Below are positions 26,372 to 36,211 of a stretch of DNA of 64,000 nucleotides, piece by piece. Positions within the stretch are counted from its first letter, which is position 1, and each line of letters begins with the position of its first letter. Below the pieces are notes generated by a model. The model saw only the letters and a program-made list of their open reading frames with translations, was not told where the DNA came from and did no database searches. Source of the stretch: Micromonospora sp. WMMA1947 (lineage in GTDB: Bacteria; Actinomycetota; Actinomycetes; Mycobacteriales; Micromonosporaceae). Location: the NCBI RefSeq assembly GCF_027497355.1, contig NZ_CP114909.1:186001-250000 (forward strand). Direction: 5' to 3'. The translations under genes were made by a program, and so were the position numbers.

Positions 26372-27382
26372 ATGAGCCACGAGACGCCGGCCGGCGATCG
26401 CCCGTTGACCACCGCGCTCGCGGAGGCCGCCGGAATGGCCGGCCACGCCCCCTCGGTGCACAACACGCAGCCGTGGCACTGGACGGTCCTGCCCGACGCG
26501 CTGGAGCTGCGGGTGGTCCGCGAACGGCACCTCAGCGCCATGGACCCGGAAGGGCACCTGCTGGTGGTGAGCTGCGGCGCCGCGCTGCACCACGCCCGGG
26601 TGGCGCTGGCCGCCGAGGGCTGGACCCCGGTGGTGGAACGGCTGCCCGACCCGGCCGAACCCGACCTGCTGGCCCGCATCACCACCCTCAAGCACACCGG
26701 CGCCGACCCCGACGCCATGCGCGTCGTGCAGTGCATGCAGGTGCGGCACACCGACCGGCGGCCGGTCAGCGACGAGCCGATCCCCACCGCCGCGCTCGAC
26801 GACATCGAGCGGGCGGCCACGCTGGAAGGCGTGAACCTGCAACTGCTCGACGACACCCAGAAGATCCAGCTCGCCGGCGCCGCCCAGCAGGCCGCCGCCG
26901 TCGAGGCGGACAGCCCGGAGCTGCGCGAGGAACTGGCGTACTGGACCAGCCGGGCCGGCACCGGCACCGGGCTGCCGCCGGAGGTGCTGCCCGACCAGGC
27001 CCCGCAGACGACCGTTCCGGCCCGCGACTTCGGCCGCGCCGGCTCGCTGCCGATCGGGCCCGGCCACGACAAGACCGCCGTGTACGGGATCCTGTGGGGC
27101 TCCGACGACGAGCTGATGAGCTGGCTGCGCGCCGGTGAGGCGCTCTCCGCCGCCTGGCTCACCGCCACCCGGCACGGGGTGTCGCTGGTGCCGCTGTCCG
27201 GTGTGGTGGAGGTCGAGGGCACCCGCGAGGTGCTGCGGCAGATGCTCTCCGGCCTGGGGTACCCGTACATCAGCATGCGGCTCGGGCTGGCCGACCCGAA
27301 CCACGCCGGGCCGCCGCACACGCCCCGGCTGGACGCCGCGCAGACGGTCGACACCTCGGCGGTCCGCGACCGTCTCGCCTGA
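26372..27382 (+). CDS. Acg-like nitroreductase-fold flavoprotein
   Basis: A 336-residue protein of the Acg family (Rv2032 type), a nitroreductase relative that holds FMN. The hallmark APSVHNTQPWHWTV is at about 25-38; the later segments TRHGVSLVPLSGVVEV and YISMRLGLADP fit the second half. I chose the ATG at 26372 because AGGAAAGG precedes it; ATG 26345 is an alternative. Acg genes are DosR targets in mycobacteria and are thought to bind FMN without normal reductase activity. It diverges from the ATPase gene and is followed after 42 bases by the dosS-like gene. Confidence 0.88.
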   Translation: MSHETPAGDRPLTTALAEAAGMAGHAPSVHNTQPWHWTVLPDALELRVVRERHLSAMDPEGHLLVVSCGAALHHARVALAAEGWTPVVERLPDPAEPDLLARITTLKHTGADPDAMRVVQCMQVRHTDRRPVSDEPIPTAALDDIERAATLEGVNLQLLDDTQKIQLAGAAQQAAAVEADSPELREELAYWTSRAGTGTGLPPEVLPDQAPQTTVPARDFGRAGSLPIGPGHDKTAVYGILWGSDDELMSWLRAGEALSAAWLTATRHGVSLVPLSGVVEVEGTREVLRQMLSGLGYPYISMRLGLADPNHAGPPHTPRLDAAQTVDTSAVRDRLA

Positions 27383-29143
<1,761 letters not shown>

Positions 29144-29150
29144 GGCGGCG

Positions 29151-29789
29151 TCAGGTGTTCTTGCCGAGCAGGCGGGTGGCCAGCACCGCCGCCTGCGTAC
29201 GCCGCTCCAGGCCGAGCTTCGCGAGCACGCTGGAGACGTAGTTCTTCACCGTCTTCTCGGCCAGGAACATCTTCCCGGCGATCTCCCGGTTGGTGAGCCC
29301 CTCCGCCACGTACTCCAGGATCCGCCGCTCCTGCTCGGTGAGCGACTTCAACTCCCGGGGCTGCTCCACGCCGCTGCGGATGCGCTCCAGCACGCGGGTG
29401 GTGATCGCCGGGTCGAGCAGGGACTGCCCCGCCGCCACCCGGCGGACAGCGTCCACCAGGTCGGTGCCGCGGATCTGCTTGAGCACGTACCCGGCGGCGC
29501 CCGCCATGATCGCCGCGAACAGCGCCTCGTCGTCCTCGTACGAGGTGAGGATCAGACCCTTGATCGAGGAGTCCACGGCGCGGACGTCCCGGCAGACGTC
29601 GATGCCGTTGCCGTCGGGCAGCCGGGCGTCGAGGATCGCCACGTCGGGGCGCAGCGCCGGGATGCGGCGCGCCGCCTCCTGGGCCAGGCCGGACTCGCCG
29701 ACCACCTCGATGTCGCCGCTGCTCTGGAGCAGGTCGGCAAGGCCACGACGGACGACCTCGTGGTCGTCGAGCAGGAACACCCGGATCAT
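29151..29789 (-). CDS. dosR: DosR/DevR-like response regulator
   Basis: A 212-residue NarL-type regulator very close to mycobacterial DosR. Receiver motifs are FLLDDHEVVRRGLADLLQ, phosphoacceptor Asp54 in AILDARLPDGNGIDVCRD, and LTSYEDDEALFAAI. The HTH region reads LTEQERRILEYVAEGLTNRE followed by IAGKMFLAEKTVKNYVSSVL and AKLGLERRTQAAV, almost the mycobacterial sequence. It converges with the dosS-like gene with seven bases between. Three DosR-like boxes lie upstream between it and the second acg-like gene, so it may control itself. Confidence 0.93.
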   Translation of the reverse strand: MIRVFLLDDHEVVRRGLADLLQSSGDIEVVGESGLAQEAARRIPALRPDVAILDARLPDGNGIDVCRDVRAVDSSIKGLILTSYEDDEALFAAIMAGAAGYVLKQIRGTDLVDAVRRVAAGQSLLDPAITTRVLERIRSGVEQPRELKSLTEQERRILEYVAEGLTNREIAGKMFLAEKTVKNYVSSVLAKLGLERRTQAAVLATRLLGKNT

Positions 29790-29825
29790 CCGTCCTTTCT
29801 ACCCGCTTTCCCGCCCCCGTAGCAC

Positions 29826-29839
29826 GGGTCGAAAGTCCC
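29826..29839. promoter_or_regulatory. DosR-like box 1
   Basis: On the minus strand this reads GGGACTTTCGACCC, matching the DosR core GGGACT at the left and G-N-CCC at the right. It is 37 bases upstream of the dosR-like start codon. Confidence 0.65.
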
Positions 29840-29857
29840 GTCCTGCCCGCGTCGGCC

Positions 29858-29871
29858 GGGACCGACGGCCG
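29858..29871 (+). promoter_or_regulatory. DosR-like box 2
   Basis: GGGACCGACGGCCG matches GGGAC-N4-GNCC with one miss at the last base. It is the middle of three boxes, 32 bases from box 1 centre to centre. Confidence 0.55.
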
Positions 29872-29881
29872 GGCCCAGGTG

Positions 29882-29895
29882 GGGACCTCCGGCCC
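29882..29895 (+). promoter_or_regulatory. DosR-like box 3
   Basis: GGGACCTCCGGCCC matches the DosR core GGGAC-N4-GNCCC fully. It lies 82 bases before the start codon of the second acg-like gene and 24 bases from box 2 centre to centre. Confidence 0.6.
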
Positions 29896-29976
29896 TGCTC
29901 ACCGCGCCGCCCGCTGACGCACCGTAGTGGTGTACCCGGCCGGGGAAGCCGGCGCCGCACGAGAGGGAGCACCACC

Positions 29977-30951
29977 ATGACGACCGAATACACCGGCGAG
30001 CAACTGCGGGCCGCGGTCGCCGACGCGGTCCGGGCGCCGTCGCTGCACAACACCCAGCCGTGGCGGTTCCGGCTCGTCGACGGCGGCATCGAGGTGTCCG
30101 TCGACCCGCTGCGCGGCCTGCCCGCCACCGACCCGACCGGCTGGGGCGCACGGATCGCCGCCGGGGCGGCCCTGTTCAACCTGCGGCTGGCGCTCGCCGT
30201 AGCGGGCACCCCGGCCACCGTGCGGCTGCGCCCGTACCCCGCCGACCCGGACGTCGTGGCCCGGCTGGTGCCGGACGTGCCGCGCCGTCCCACCCCGGTC
30301 GAGCAGAGCCTGTACGGGGCGATCAGCCACCGGTTCAGCAACCGCGCGCCGTTCTGGCCGGACCCGGTGCCGGCCGAGGCCCGCTGGCGGCTCGGCGAGG
30401 CGGCCCGCGCCGAGCAGTGCTGGCTGGAGCTGGTGATCGGCACCAGCGCCGTCAACGCGGTCGCCGAGGTCGCCCGCAGCGCCCACCGGGTGCTGGAACG
30501 CGACCCCGCGTACGTGGCCGAACGAGCCGAGTGGATCCGCTCCGAGCCGGCCCCGGACGGGGTGCCCATCGGCGCCGGCGGACCGCAGAGCGAACCGCAG
30601 GACCTGCTGCCCCAGCGCGGCTTCGGCGGCCGCAACCGCGCCCCCGGTCGCGACTTCGAACCGGAGCCGCTGGTCGCGGTGCTCGGCTCGGCCGGCAACA
30701 CGTCCGCCGACCAGATCCTGGCCGGGCAGGCGCTGCAGCGGGTGCTGCTCACCGCCACCGACGCCGGGCTGAGCGTGTCGATGCTGTCCCAGCCGATCGA
30801 GGTGCCCGCCGCGCGCGAGGCGCTGCGGATGTCGCTGGGCCGGTTCGGCACCCCGCAGATGGTGATGCGGATCGGGTACGGCCAGCCGGGCCGCGCCACC
30901 CCGCGTCGCCCGGTCGAGGAGGTGCTGGACCTCCCGGTCGCGTCGGCCTGA
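29977..30951 (+). CDS. Acg-like nitroreductase-fold flavoprotein (second copy)
   Basis: A 324-residue Acg family protein, paralogous to that at 26372. The hallmark APSLHNTQPWRFRLVDGG is at about 20-37. RAPFWPDPVPAE, TDAGLSVSMLSQPIEVPAAR and PQMVMRIGYGQPG mark the rest of the fold. The ATG at 29977 follows GAGAGGGAGC. It is divergent from dosR, with three DosR-like boxes in the 187-base gap. Roles suggested for the family are FMN storage or handling of reactive nitrogen during hypoxia. Confidence 0.9.
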   Translation: MTTEYTGEQLRAAVADAVRAPSLHNTQPWRFRLVDGGIEVSVDPLRGLPATDPTGWGARIAAGAALFNLRLALAVAGTPATVRLRPYPADPDVVARLVPDVPRRPTPVEQSLYGAISHRFSNRAPFWPDPVPAEARWRLGEAARAEQCWLELVIGTSAVNAVAEVARSAHRVLERDPAYVAERAEWIRSEPAPDGVPIGAGGPQSEPQDLLPQRGFGGRNRAPGRDFEPEPLVAVLGSAGNTSADQILAGQALQRVLLTATDAGLSVSMLSQPIEVPAAREALRMSLGRFGTPQMVMRIGYGQPGRATPRRPVEEVLDLPVASA

Positions 30952-31020
30952 CCCTTACCCCTCCGCAGGTCAGGCCGGCCGCCCCGGCCCCCTGTGCCGG
31001 CTGCGCGCTCCGGCGCCGAC

Positions 31021-32025
31021 TCAGGCCGGGAGCGTGGCCAGCAGGGCGGCTTCCCGCTCCGGCGCCAGGCCGACCGGGGCGCGCGCCGGGCGCCCCGCGC
31101 GGTCCGGCACGCGCCCCACCTCGCGCAGCCACCGCCAGGTGTCGGCGACCGTCTCGGTCACCGGCCGGCAGACCAACCCCGCCGCGTACGCCCGCTCGAC
31201 GTTGCGCTCCTGCAACCAGCGGTACTCGTGCCCCTGCGGAATCCACACCGGCAGGTCGTTCCACGGCTCCACCCCGGCCGCCAGAATCGGCTCCGGCGCC
31301 GTCCACCGCAGCGTCGCGGCCGACCCGGTCGCCGCCACCGCCGCGTCGAGCAGGTCACCCATCGTCGCGTGCCCGGTGCGACCCACCACGTTGTACGCCC
31401 CGCCGACGCCCTCGGCACCCCGGTCCAGCAGCCAGGTCGCCAGGTCGCGAACGTCCACGTACTGGATCGGCAGGTCACGCGGCCCCGGTGCCAGCACCTC
31501 GCCGCCCCGGGCGATCCGGTTCAGCCACCACGGCAACCGCCCGATGTCCTCCCCCGGCCCGAGGATCAGCCCGGCGCGCGCCAGCAGCGCCCGGTCACCG
31601 AACACCCGCGTCGCGGCGAGTTCCCCGCCGGCCTTGTTCGCCGGATAGTCACCGTCGTCGTCGGCGTCCGCGTCCGCCGCCACCGTCGGCGCCTCCTCGC
31701 CGGTGCCGAGCTCGACGGGTGGCGCGTACACCGAGCCGCTGGACACGTACACGTAGTGCGGCACGGCGTCGACGAGCGCCGACGCCGCGTCCCGTACCGC
31801 CCGGGGCGCGCCGTCCCACGTGTCCACCACCAGGTCCCACTCGCCGCCGGTGAGCGCGGCCAGCCCGTCCGGCGCGGTCCGGTCACCCCGCAACCGGTGT
31901 ACGCCGTCCGGCACCCGCCCGTGTACGCCCCGGTTGAACACTGTCACCTGCCAGTCGCGGCGTACCGCCTCGGTCACCACGGCACCGCCGACAAAGCCCG
32001 TACCGCCAAGCATCAGGAGTCGCAT
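31021..32025 (-). CDS. NAD-dependent epimerase/dehydratase (extended SDR)
   Basis: A 334-residue extended short-chain dehydrogenase. The dinucleotide motif is LMLGGTGFVGGAVV at the N-terminus; the catalytic area has VYVSSGSVYAPP and the Tyr-Lys pair in DYPANKAGGELAA. YVDVRDLATWLLDRG and GGAYNVVGRTGHATMGDLL follow. The sequence after SSGSVY includes an acidic run DADADDDGDYP that is unusual for the family. It resembles the group of nucleoside-diphosphate-sugar epimerase-like proteins of unknown substrate. It converges with the acg-like gene. Confidence 0.85.
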   Translation of the reverse strand: MRLLMLGGTGFVGGAVVTEAVRRDWQVTVFNRGVHGRVPDGVHRLRGDRTAPDGLAALTGGEWDLVVDTWDGAPRAVRDAASALVDAVPHYVYVSSGSVYAPPVELGTGEEAPTVAADADADDDGDYPANKAGGELAATRVFGDRALLARAGLILGPGEDIGRLPWWLNRIARGGEVLAPGPRDLPIQYVDVRDLATWLLDRGAEGVGGAYNVVGRTGHATMGDLLDAAVAATGSAATLRWTAPEPILAAGVEPWNDLPVWIPQGHEYRWLQERNVERAYAAGLVCRPVTETVADTWRWLREVGRVPDRAGRPARAPVGLAPEREAALLATLPA

Positions 32026-32183
32026 GCGTCCCAGCGTGCCGCCCCGCGCCGCCCGGCAGGCCCCCGTTCACGGTAAGCAGATCTGCCAACGGCAGAACCA
32101 CGGGTCAGCCCGGCACAGACGGGCGCGCGCCGCGCTGCGCGCGGCGAGCGGGATCTGCCGCGCCGTCCGCCCCCCTGCCCCGC

Positions 32184-32255
32184 CGATCTTGGAGTTGTGG
32201 TGCCACGAATTGCCCCGTTCAGCCCTCTTCGCGAGGTGCCACAACTCCAAGATCG
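32184..32255. repeat. Hairpin 1 of array
   Basis: Perfect 17-base arms CGATCTTGGAGTTGTGG (32184-32200) and its complement (32239-32255) around a 38-base loop. Confidence 0.8.
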
Positions 32256-32318
32256 CCGACCCTCGGGCCTTCACGGGGAGTTCTCGGGCCCCCGACCCGC
32301 CGAGTCCTTTAAAGCGCG

Positions 32319-32391
32319 CGCGATCTTGCACTTTGGTGCCCCGCAAACCGCGCGAATGGGACGTCCGGAGGGCGCAAACTGCAAGATCGCG
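32319..32391. repeat. Hairpin 2 of array
   Basis: Arms CGCGATCTTGCACTTTG (32319-32335) and its complement (32375-32391), 16 of 17 paired, loop 39 bases. Confidence 0.75.
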
Positions 32392-32447
32392 TGGCCCGTC
32401 GGCGGCCGCTGCGCTCCCGTTCGGCGCACGCCCTGCCCGGTCGCGTC

Positions 32448-32502
32448 GATCATGAACTTGACGGCGCCTGGTGTCCGTTTTGTCGCCGCCAACCTCATGA
32501 TC
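32448..32502. repeat. Hairpin 3 of array
   Basis: Arms GATCATGAACTTGACGGCG (32448-32466) and 32484-32502, 16 of 19 paired, loop 17 bases. Confidence 0.7.
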
Positions 32503-32539
32503 AACCCTGTGGAGGGGCGCCCGGGGAGGGCTTCTCCGG

Positions 32540-32598
32540 GTGATCAAGGAGTTTGTGGGCTCAAGGGGGCCGGGAGGTGCCACAAACTCCTTGATCAC
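32540..32598. repeat. Hairpin 4 of array, same family as 8183-8239
   Basis: Perfect 19-base arms GTGATCAAGGAGTTTGTGG (32540-32558) and its complement (32580-32598), loop 21 bases. The arm is nearly the same as that of the hairpin at 8183-8239. Confidence 0.85.
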
Positions 32599-32795
32599 GG
32601 GGTGCAGGGTGAGGTGCTCGGCTGGGCTCGGTGAGGGTTGGGCGGGTGTGGGGTGGGTGTCCGGTTCGGGGGTGGTGGGCGGCACTGTGGTGGCGGAATC
32701 GTGGGCGGGTGCCGGGCGTTGTAACCGGGTGAACGACCGAGCACCGGCTGCCGCCGAGCGAGGCGGTGCCGGCTGTGGGCACAGGCCCAGGGCCG

Positions 32796-33013
32796 CGGTC
32801 GTTGAGTACGTCTCCGACGGCGTGATCCCGCCCGGCTGGTCGTTGACGATGGTTGCGACGACGCGTCAGGGCCCCGGGAATCATCCTGGCCGACGGGTCG
32901 TTGAACATGGTTCCGACGACGTGAACCCTCCGCACCGCACCCCCCGGTGGTGGCGTGAAGGCCCCGGGAATGATGCCGGGTGGCCGGTCGTTGGACATGC
33001 TTCCGGCGCCGCG
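32796..33013. repeat. Degenerate direct repeat array before the lysozyme-like gene
   Basis: Four copies of a unit like CGTTGAACATGGTTCCGACG begin at 32800, 32841, 32899 and 32989; a second block GGCCCCGGGAAT occurs at 32870 and 32960. Spacing is irregular (41, 58, 90 bases), so this is neither a CRISPR nor a simple tandem repeat. Confidence 0.65.
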
Positions 33014-33121
33014 TAGAGGCCCCCGCCCCGCGAGCAGCCGAGAGAATCCCCAAGACTTTGAGCGCCTGACGGTGCCCACGCATCCCCCCGGGTGCGTTGC
33101 CCCCCGAATGGAGCACTTCTG

Positions 33122-33697
33122 ATGAACACGATTCTGCGTAAGAGCGTTCTGGGTATTGCTGGTCTGGCTTTCACCGGTGGCGTGTTCGCCGGCCCCGTCG
33201 CCGCCCACGCGGCCGACACCACCCACGCGGCGAAGCCGGTCACGGCGACGGTGCAGGGTGACAAGCTGATCCCGCACGGCGTGCAGGGCGCCCAGTCGCG
33301 CATCGACCTGAACGACGAGCAGACCGCCAACGTGAAGGCGATCATCGCCGCGACGAAGAAGGCCGGCATGGACGAGCGTGCCGCGGTGGTGTCGATCGCG
33401 ACGGCGTTGCAGGAGTCGAAGCTGGAGAACCTGGGTCACCTGGGTGACCGTAACGACCACGACTCGCAGGGCCTGTTCCAGCAGCGCCCGTCCAGCGGTT
33501 GGGGCACGGTGGAGCAGATCACCGACCCCGAGTACTCCACCACCGCGTTCCTGAAGGGTCTGAAGCAGGTCGACGGCTGGAAGGACATGCCGCTGACCAA
33601 GGCCGCCCAGACCGTGCAGGTGTCGGCCTACCCGGACCACTACGCCCAGTGGGAGCAGCAGGCCGCCGACCTCGTCGCCGAGCACTGGAACAAGTAA
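33122..33697 (+). CDS. Secreted lysozyme-like (transglycosylase-fold) protein
   Basis: A 191-residue exported protein. Signal peptide about 1-33 (MNTILRKSVLGIAGLAFTGG, cleavage after AHA). The mature part has a Lys/Ala-rich lead and a lysozyme-like domain (about 65-190): VVSIATALQESKLENLGHLG with Glu as catalytic candidate, NDHDSQGLFQQRPSSGWGTV, and TTAFLKGLKQV. This is the actinobacterial cell-wall lytic protein type found alone or on M23 peptidases. Codons such as CGT, GTT and GGT near the start are more common here than in neighbours, which suggests high expression. The ATG at 33122 has GAGCAC, a weak ribosome site. A strong terminator follows. Confidence 0.87.
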   Translation: MNTILRKSVLGIAGLAFTGGVFAGPVAAHAADTTHAAKPVTATVQGDKLIPHGVQGAQSRIDLNDEQTANVKAIIAATKKAGMDERAAVVSIATALQESKLENLGHLGDRNDHDSQGLFQQRPSSGWGTVEQITDPEYSTTAFLKGLKQVDGWKDMPLTKAAQTVQVSAYPDHYAQWEQQAADLVAEHWNK

Positions 33698-33720
33698 GAC
33701 GAACAACGAAGAACGCAGCG

Positions 33721-33759
33721 AAAGGCCGGCACCCCGAACCAACGGGGTGCCGGCCTTTT
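33721..33759 (+). terminator. Strong intrinsic terminator
   Basis: AAAGGCCGGCACCCCG pairs with CGGGGTGCCGGCCTTTT around a short loop, ending in a T run. It follows the lysozyme-like gene by 23 bases and also lies just past the end of the convergent LamG/PKD gene, so it may serve both. Confidence 0.9.
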
Positions 33760-33774
33760 CGCGTACCCGATGGG

Positions 33775-35421
33775 TCAGGCCGGGGGCAGCACGAACGTCC
33801 ACGTGGTGGTGGTCGTGCTGGCCGCGGCGCCGGTGGCGGTGAGTCCGCCGTAACTGCCGGTCGGCACGCTGCTCGCCGAGTCGGCGAGCAGGCCGGTCAC
33901 CCGGCCGCCGCCGGTCTGCGAGGTGTTGCTGCGCACCGCCACGCCCGCCGGTGGGGTGAGGACGGTGGAGGTGCTGTCGCCGTGCAGCCAGTACGACACG
34001 GCCCAGCTCTGCGCGGCGGTCACCGGCGCGTACGGGGTGATCCGTGCGGCGGTGCTCGCCGGGTCGGTGGCCCTGGCGAACACGGGCGCGACCGGCGCCA
34101 CTCCCCGGTACGCGGCCAGCACCAGGTTGCCCTTCGCCTGGCTGTCCAGTGTCACCCGGACCGCCGTGCCGGCGTCACCGGCGCTCGCGGTCTTCCACCA
34201 GGCCGTGGTGGTGGCGAAGCCGCCGTCGAGCCGGTCGAGCCGGGTCCAGCCGGTCACCCCGGTCGGCTCACCGGTGCCGGTGTGCGTGTTCTGGCTGAGC
34301 ACGAGCAGCAGCGTGTCACCCGCCTGCACGCCCGACGGGACGGTGACGGTGTGGCTGGTCCAGTTGGCGTTCGCGGTGGCCTGGCCGACGAACGAGATCC
34401 GCTCCGGTACGGGCGCGACAGTCACGTCGACGGTCGCGGTGCCGGTGGCGCCCCGGTCGTCGGTGACGGTGAGCGTGACGGGGTAGGTGCCGGCGGCCGC
34501 GTACGTGTGGGACGTGGTCGGCACGGAGGCCGTGCCGGTGGTGTCCCCGTCGCCGAAGGTCCAGCTGTGGTTCTGGATCGCGCCGTCGGCGTCGGTGGAT
34601 CCCGCGCCGGAGAACGTGCACACCAGCCCGGAGCAGGTCGGCGTCAGCGCGGCCACCGGCGCCTGGTTGGCCGGGCCGCCCGATCCCTTCAGGATCTTCA
34701 CGTAGTCGATGTCGCCGGCGAAGTAGTCGCAGGTGACCTTCGTACCGTCGCACTGGCTCTTGCCGCCGACGGACAGCGGCCACGTGTTGGCGATGGTGCC
34801 GGTCGGCCCGTTGAGGCGGCTGGTCCGCACGCCGTCGACGTACATCTCCACGTACGCGGAGGTGCGGTTGCAGGTGATCGTGTGCCACTGGCCGTCGGAG
34901 ATCGGCACGTCCGTGTAGCCGGTACGGGAGGCGCCGTCCGCGCCCCGGAACAGGCACTTCGGCTTACCGTTCGGCGCCTCGAACTTCCAGTAGCCGCCGG
35001 CGGTGTTGCCCTGTCCCTTCTGGAGGATGTTCCCGAAGGAGTACGTGGTCCGGTAGCGGATGGTCACCGAGAAGTCCCCGGCGTCCGGGTTGAAGTCGGT
35101 GCTGTGCGGCACCAGGTCGACGTGGCCCGGGACGTACTCCTGGTCGGTGGGCAGGTGCGTGGCGAAGCGGTGGCCGGTCGCCCCGGCGTAGAGCGCGCCG
35201 GTGACCACCTCGTCGCCGATCGCGCCGTGGCGGCCGTTGCCGCTGTAGTCGGTCAGGACGGTCGACGACGCCGGCTCGTCCATGCTGAAGAACGCCACCG
35301 TCCTGGTCGCGGTGGCCTGCGCGGGCGCGGCCGAGACCGTCACCCCGGCCGCCGCGACGACAGTCGCCACCCCTAATCGGGCGGCCGTCCGCCGCCACCG
35401 TCCCCGCTCGATCGTTGTCAT
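33775..35421 (-). CDS. Secreted LamG- and PKD-domain protein
   Basis: A 548-residue exported protein of unknown role. Signal peptide about 1-37 (cleavage after AQA, in APAQATATR). Residues about 40-225 form a LamG/concanavalin-like domain (VAFFSMDEPASSTVLTDYSG, FSVTIRYRTTYSFGNILQKG, DGQWHTITCNRTSAYVEMYV, YFAGDIDYVKIL). A PKD domain covers about 235-320 (SWTFGDGDTTGTAS, HTYAAAGTYPVTLTVTDDRG). The rest (about 325-548) is a beta-rich module beginning FVGQATANANWTSHTV, seen in other actinobacterial secreted proteins. The ATG at 35421 has GGGAGGCGG before it. Its domains suggest binding to a polysaccharide or surface. Confidence 0.85.
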   Translation of the reverse strand: MTTIERGRWRRTAARLGVATVVAAAGVTVSAAPAQATATRTVAFFSMDEPASSTVLTDYSGNGRHGAIGDEVVTGALYAGATGHRFATHLPTDQEYVPGHVDLVPHSTDFNPDAGDFSVTIRYRTTYSFGNILQKGQGNTAGGYWKFEAPNGKPKCLFRGADGASRTGYTDVPISDGQWHTITCNRTSAYVEMYVDGVRTSRLNGPTGTIANTWPLSVGGKSQCDGTKVTCDYFAGDIDYVKILKGSGGPANQAPVAALTPTCSGLVCTFSGAGSTDADGAIQNHSWTFGDGDTTGTASVPTTSHTYAAAGTYPVTLTVTDDRGATGTATVDVTVAPVPERISFVGQATANANWTSHTVTVPSGVQAGDTLLLVLSQNTHTGTGEPTGVTGWTRLDRLDGGFATTTAWWKTASAGDAGTAVRVTLDSQAKGNLVLAAYRGVAPVAPVFARATDPASTAARITPYAPVTAAQSWAVSYWLHGDSTSTVLTPPAGVAVRSNTSQTGGGRVTGLLADSASSVPTGSYGGLTATGAAASTTTTTWTFVLPPA

Positions 35422-35574
35422 GTGACCGCCTCCCTGCGCATCGGGCATCACAGTGACACGCCTGGTGGCAGCGGCAGAATAATCCGCACGGTGGACCTGG
35501 GAGACCGATGTAGCCGGTGCCGGCTGTCCGGTGGGAGACGACCGCCTGTCGACCGGCGGCGTGGTGACTCTCGG

Positions 35575-35646
35575 TGGGCGATACTGGGTTTGAACCAGTG
35601 ACCTCTTCCGTGTCAAGGAAGCGCGCTCCCACTGCGCCAATCGCCC
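35575..35646 (-). tRNA. tRNA-Val (GAC)
   Basis: A 72-base cloverleaf with acceptor GGGCGAT/ATCGCCC, anticodon GAC within TTGACAC, T loop GGTTCAAACC and discriminator A. CCA is not encoded. Identical to the copy at 39477-39548. Confidence 0.95.
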
Positions 35647-35657
35647 GGGCAATCGCG

Positions 35658-35730
35658 AGCGGACGACGGGATTCGAACCCGCGACCCTCACCTTGGCAAG
35701 GTGATGCGCTACCAGCTGCGCTACGTCCGC
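35658..35730 (-). tRNA. tRNA-Gly (GCC)
   Basis: A 73-base cloverleaf with acceptor GCGGACG/CGTCCGC, anticodon GCC within TTGCCAA, T loop GGTTCGAATCC and discriminator T. It lies 11 bases upstream of tRNA-Val. Identical to the copy at 39666-39738. Confidence 0.95.
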
Positions 35731-35890
35731 GTGCCGCCGGATTCGCGCCGGCGACGGGGTGAACTCTACCCGATCCCAAGATCGCCGTGCGGCAGACCCC
35801 CGCCGCGCCGGATGGCCGCGTGGTTGCGCTGCTCGCCGCCGGGGTACTGAGGCCGGTGACAGCACAACCATCCCCCCGAAGGAGGCTGTC

Positions 35891-36136
35891 GTGGGTATCG
35901 GTACGAGCATTTTCCTGATCGCGGTCGGCGCGATCCTCACGTTCGCGCTCAACGCCAGCGTCGGCGGGGTCGACCTCGACGTCGTCGGCTGGATCCTGAT
36001 GGCGGCCGGCGTCCTCGGCCTCATCATGACCACGCTGGTCTGGGGCCGCCGTCGCCAGGTGGTCACCACCACCGCCGAGCAGCCGGTGGAGTACCGCCGG
36101 GTCGAGGAGCGCCGGGACGTCGCCCCGCCGATGTGA
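35891..36136 (+). CDS. Small two-span membrane protein (DUF6458 type)
   Basis: An 81-residue protein with two hydrophobic segments (about 4-24, IGTSIFLIAVGAILTFALN, and 33-52, VVGWILMAAGVLGLIMTTLV) and a charged cytoplasmic tail ending RRVEERRDVAPPM. The GTG at 35891 has AAGGAGG before it. This pattern (short first span, VDLDVVGWIL) is common in actinobacteria and has no known function. Confidence 0.78.
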   Translation: MGIGTSIFLIAVGAILTFALNASVGGVDLDVVGWILMAAGVLGLIMTTLVWGRRRQVVTTTAEQPVEYRRVEERRDVAPPM

Positions 36137-36211
36137 CAGCACCGGGGCCGACGGAGCTGATCGGTCCCGAATCGGGCCGGCCGGATCACCCGATCCGACC
36201 GGCCCGCTCTG

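Larger units (their letters stand above)
32026..33121. other. 1.1 kb non-coding stretch with hairpin array and repeats
   Basis: No convincing gene is present between the divergent epimerase and lysozyme-like genes. The left half holds four long hairpins (32184-32255, 32319-32391, 32448-32502, 32540-32598). The right half holds a degenerate repeat (32796-33013). The last 100 bases before 33122 should hold the promoter of the lysozyme-like gene, but I see no strong consensus there. Confidence 0.7.

Noticed and set aside
32796..33013. CRISPR array
   Set aside because: Repeat copies are diverged, spacing is irregular (41, 58, 90 bases) and there are no cas genes.
32970..33121. ydaO-type c-di-AMP riboswitch before the cell-wall lytic gene
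   Set aside because: Such riboswitches are known upstream of actinobacterial rpf-type genes, but I could not find the conserved helices or core sequences here.
32597..33802. Minus-strand frame with recurring NDRP-GIIPGA peptides
   Set aside because: It covers the repeat array and runs antisense through the lysozyme-like gene; the recurring peptide is best explained by the DNA repeat. I kept it only as a repeat finding.
35575..35730. Integration site of a mobile island at the tRNA genes
   Set aside because: No integrase gene or partial tRNA repeat is visible nearby; the repeated copies are complete genes.
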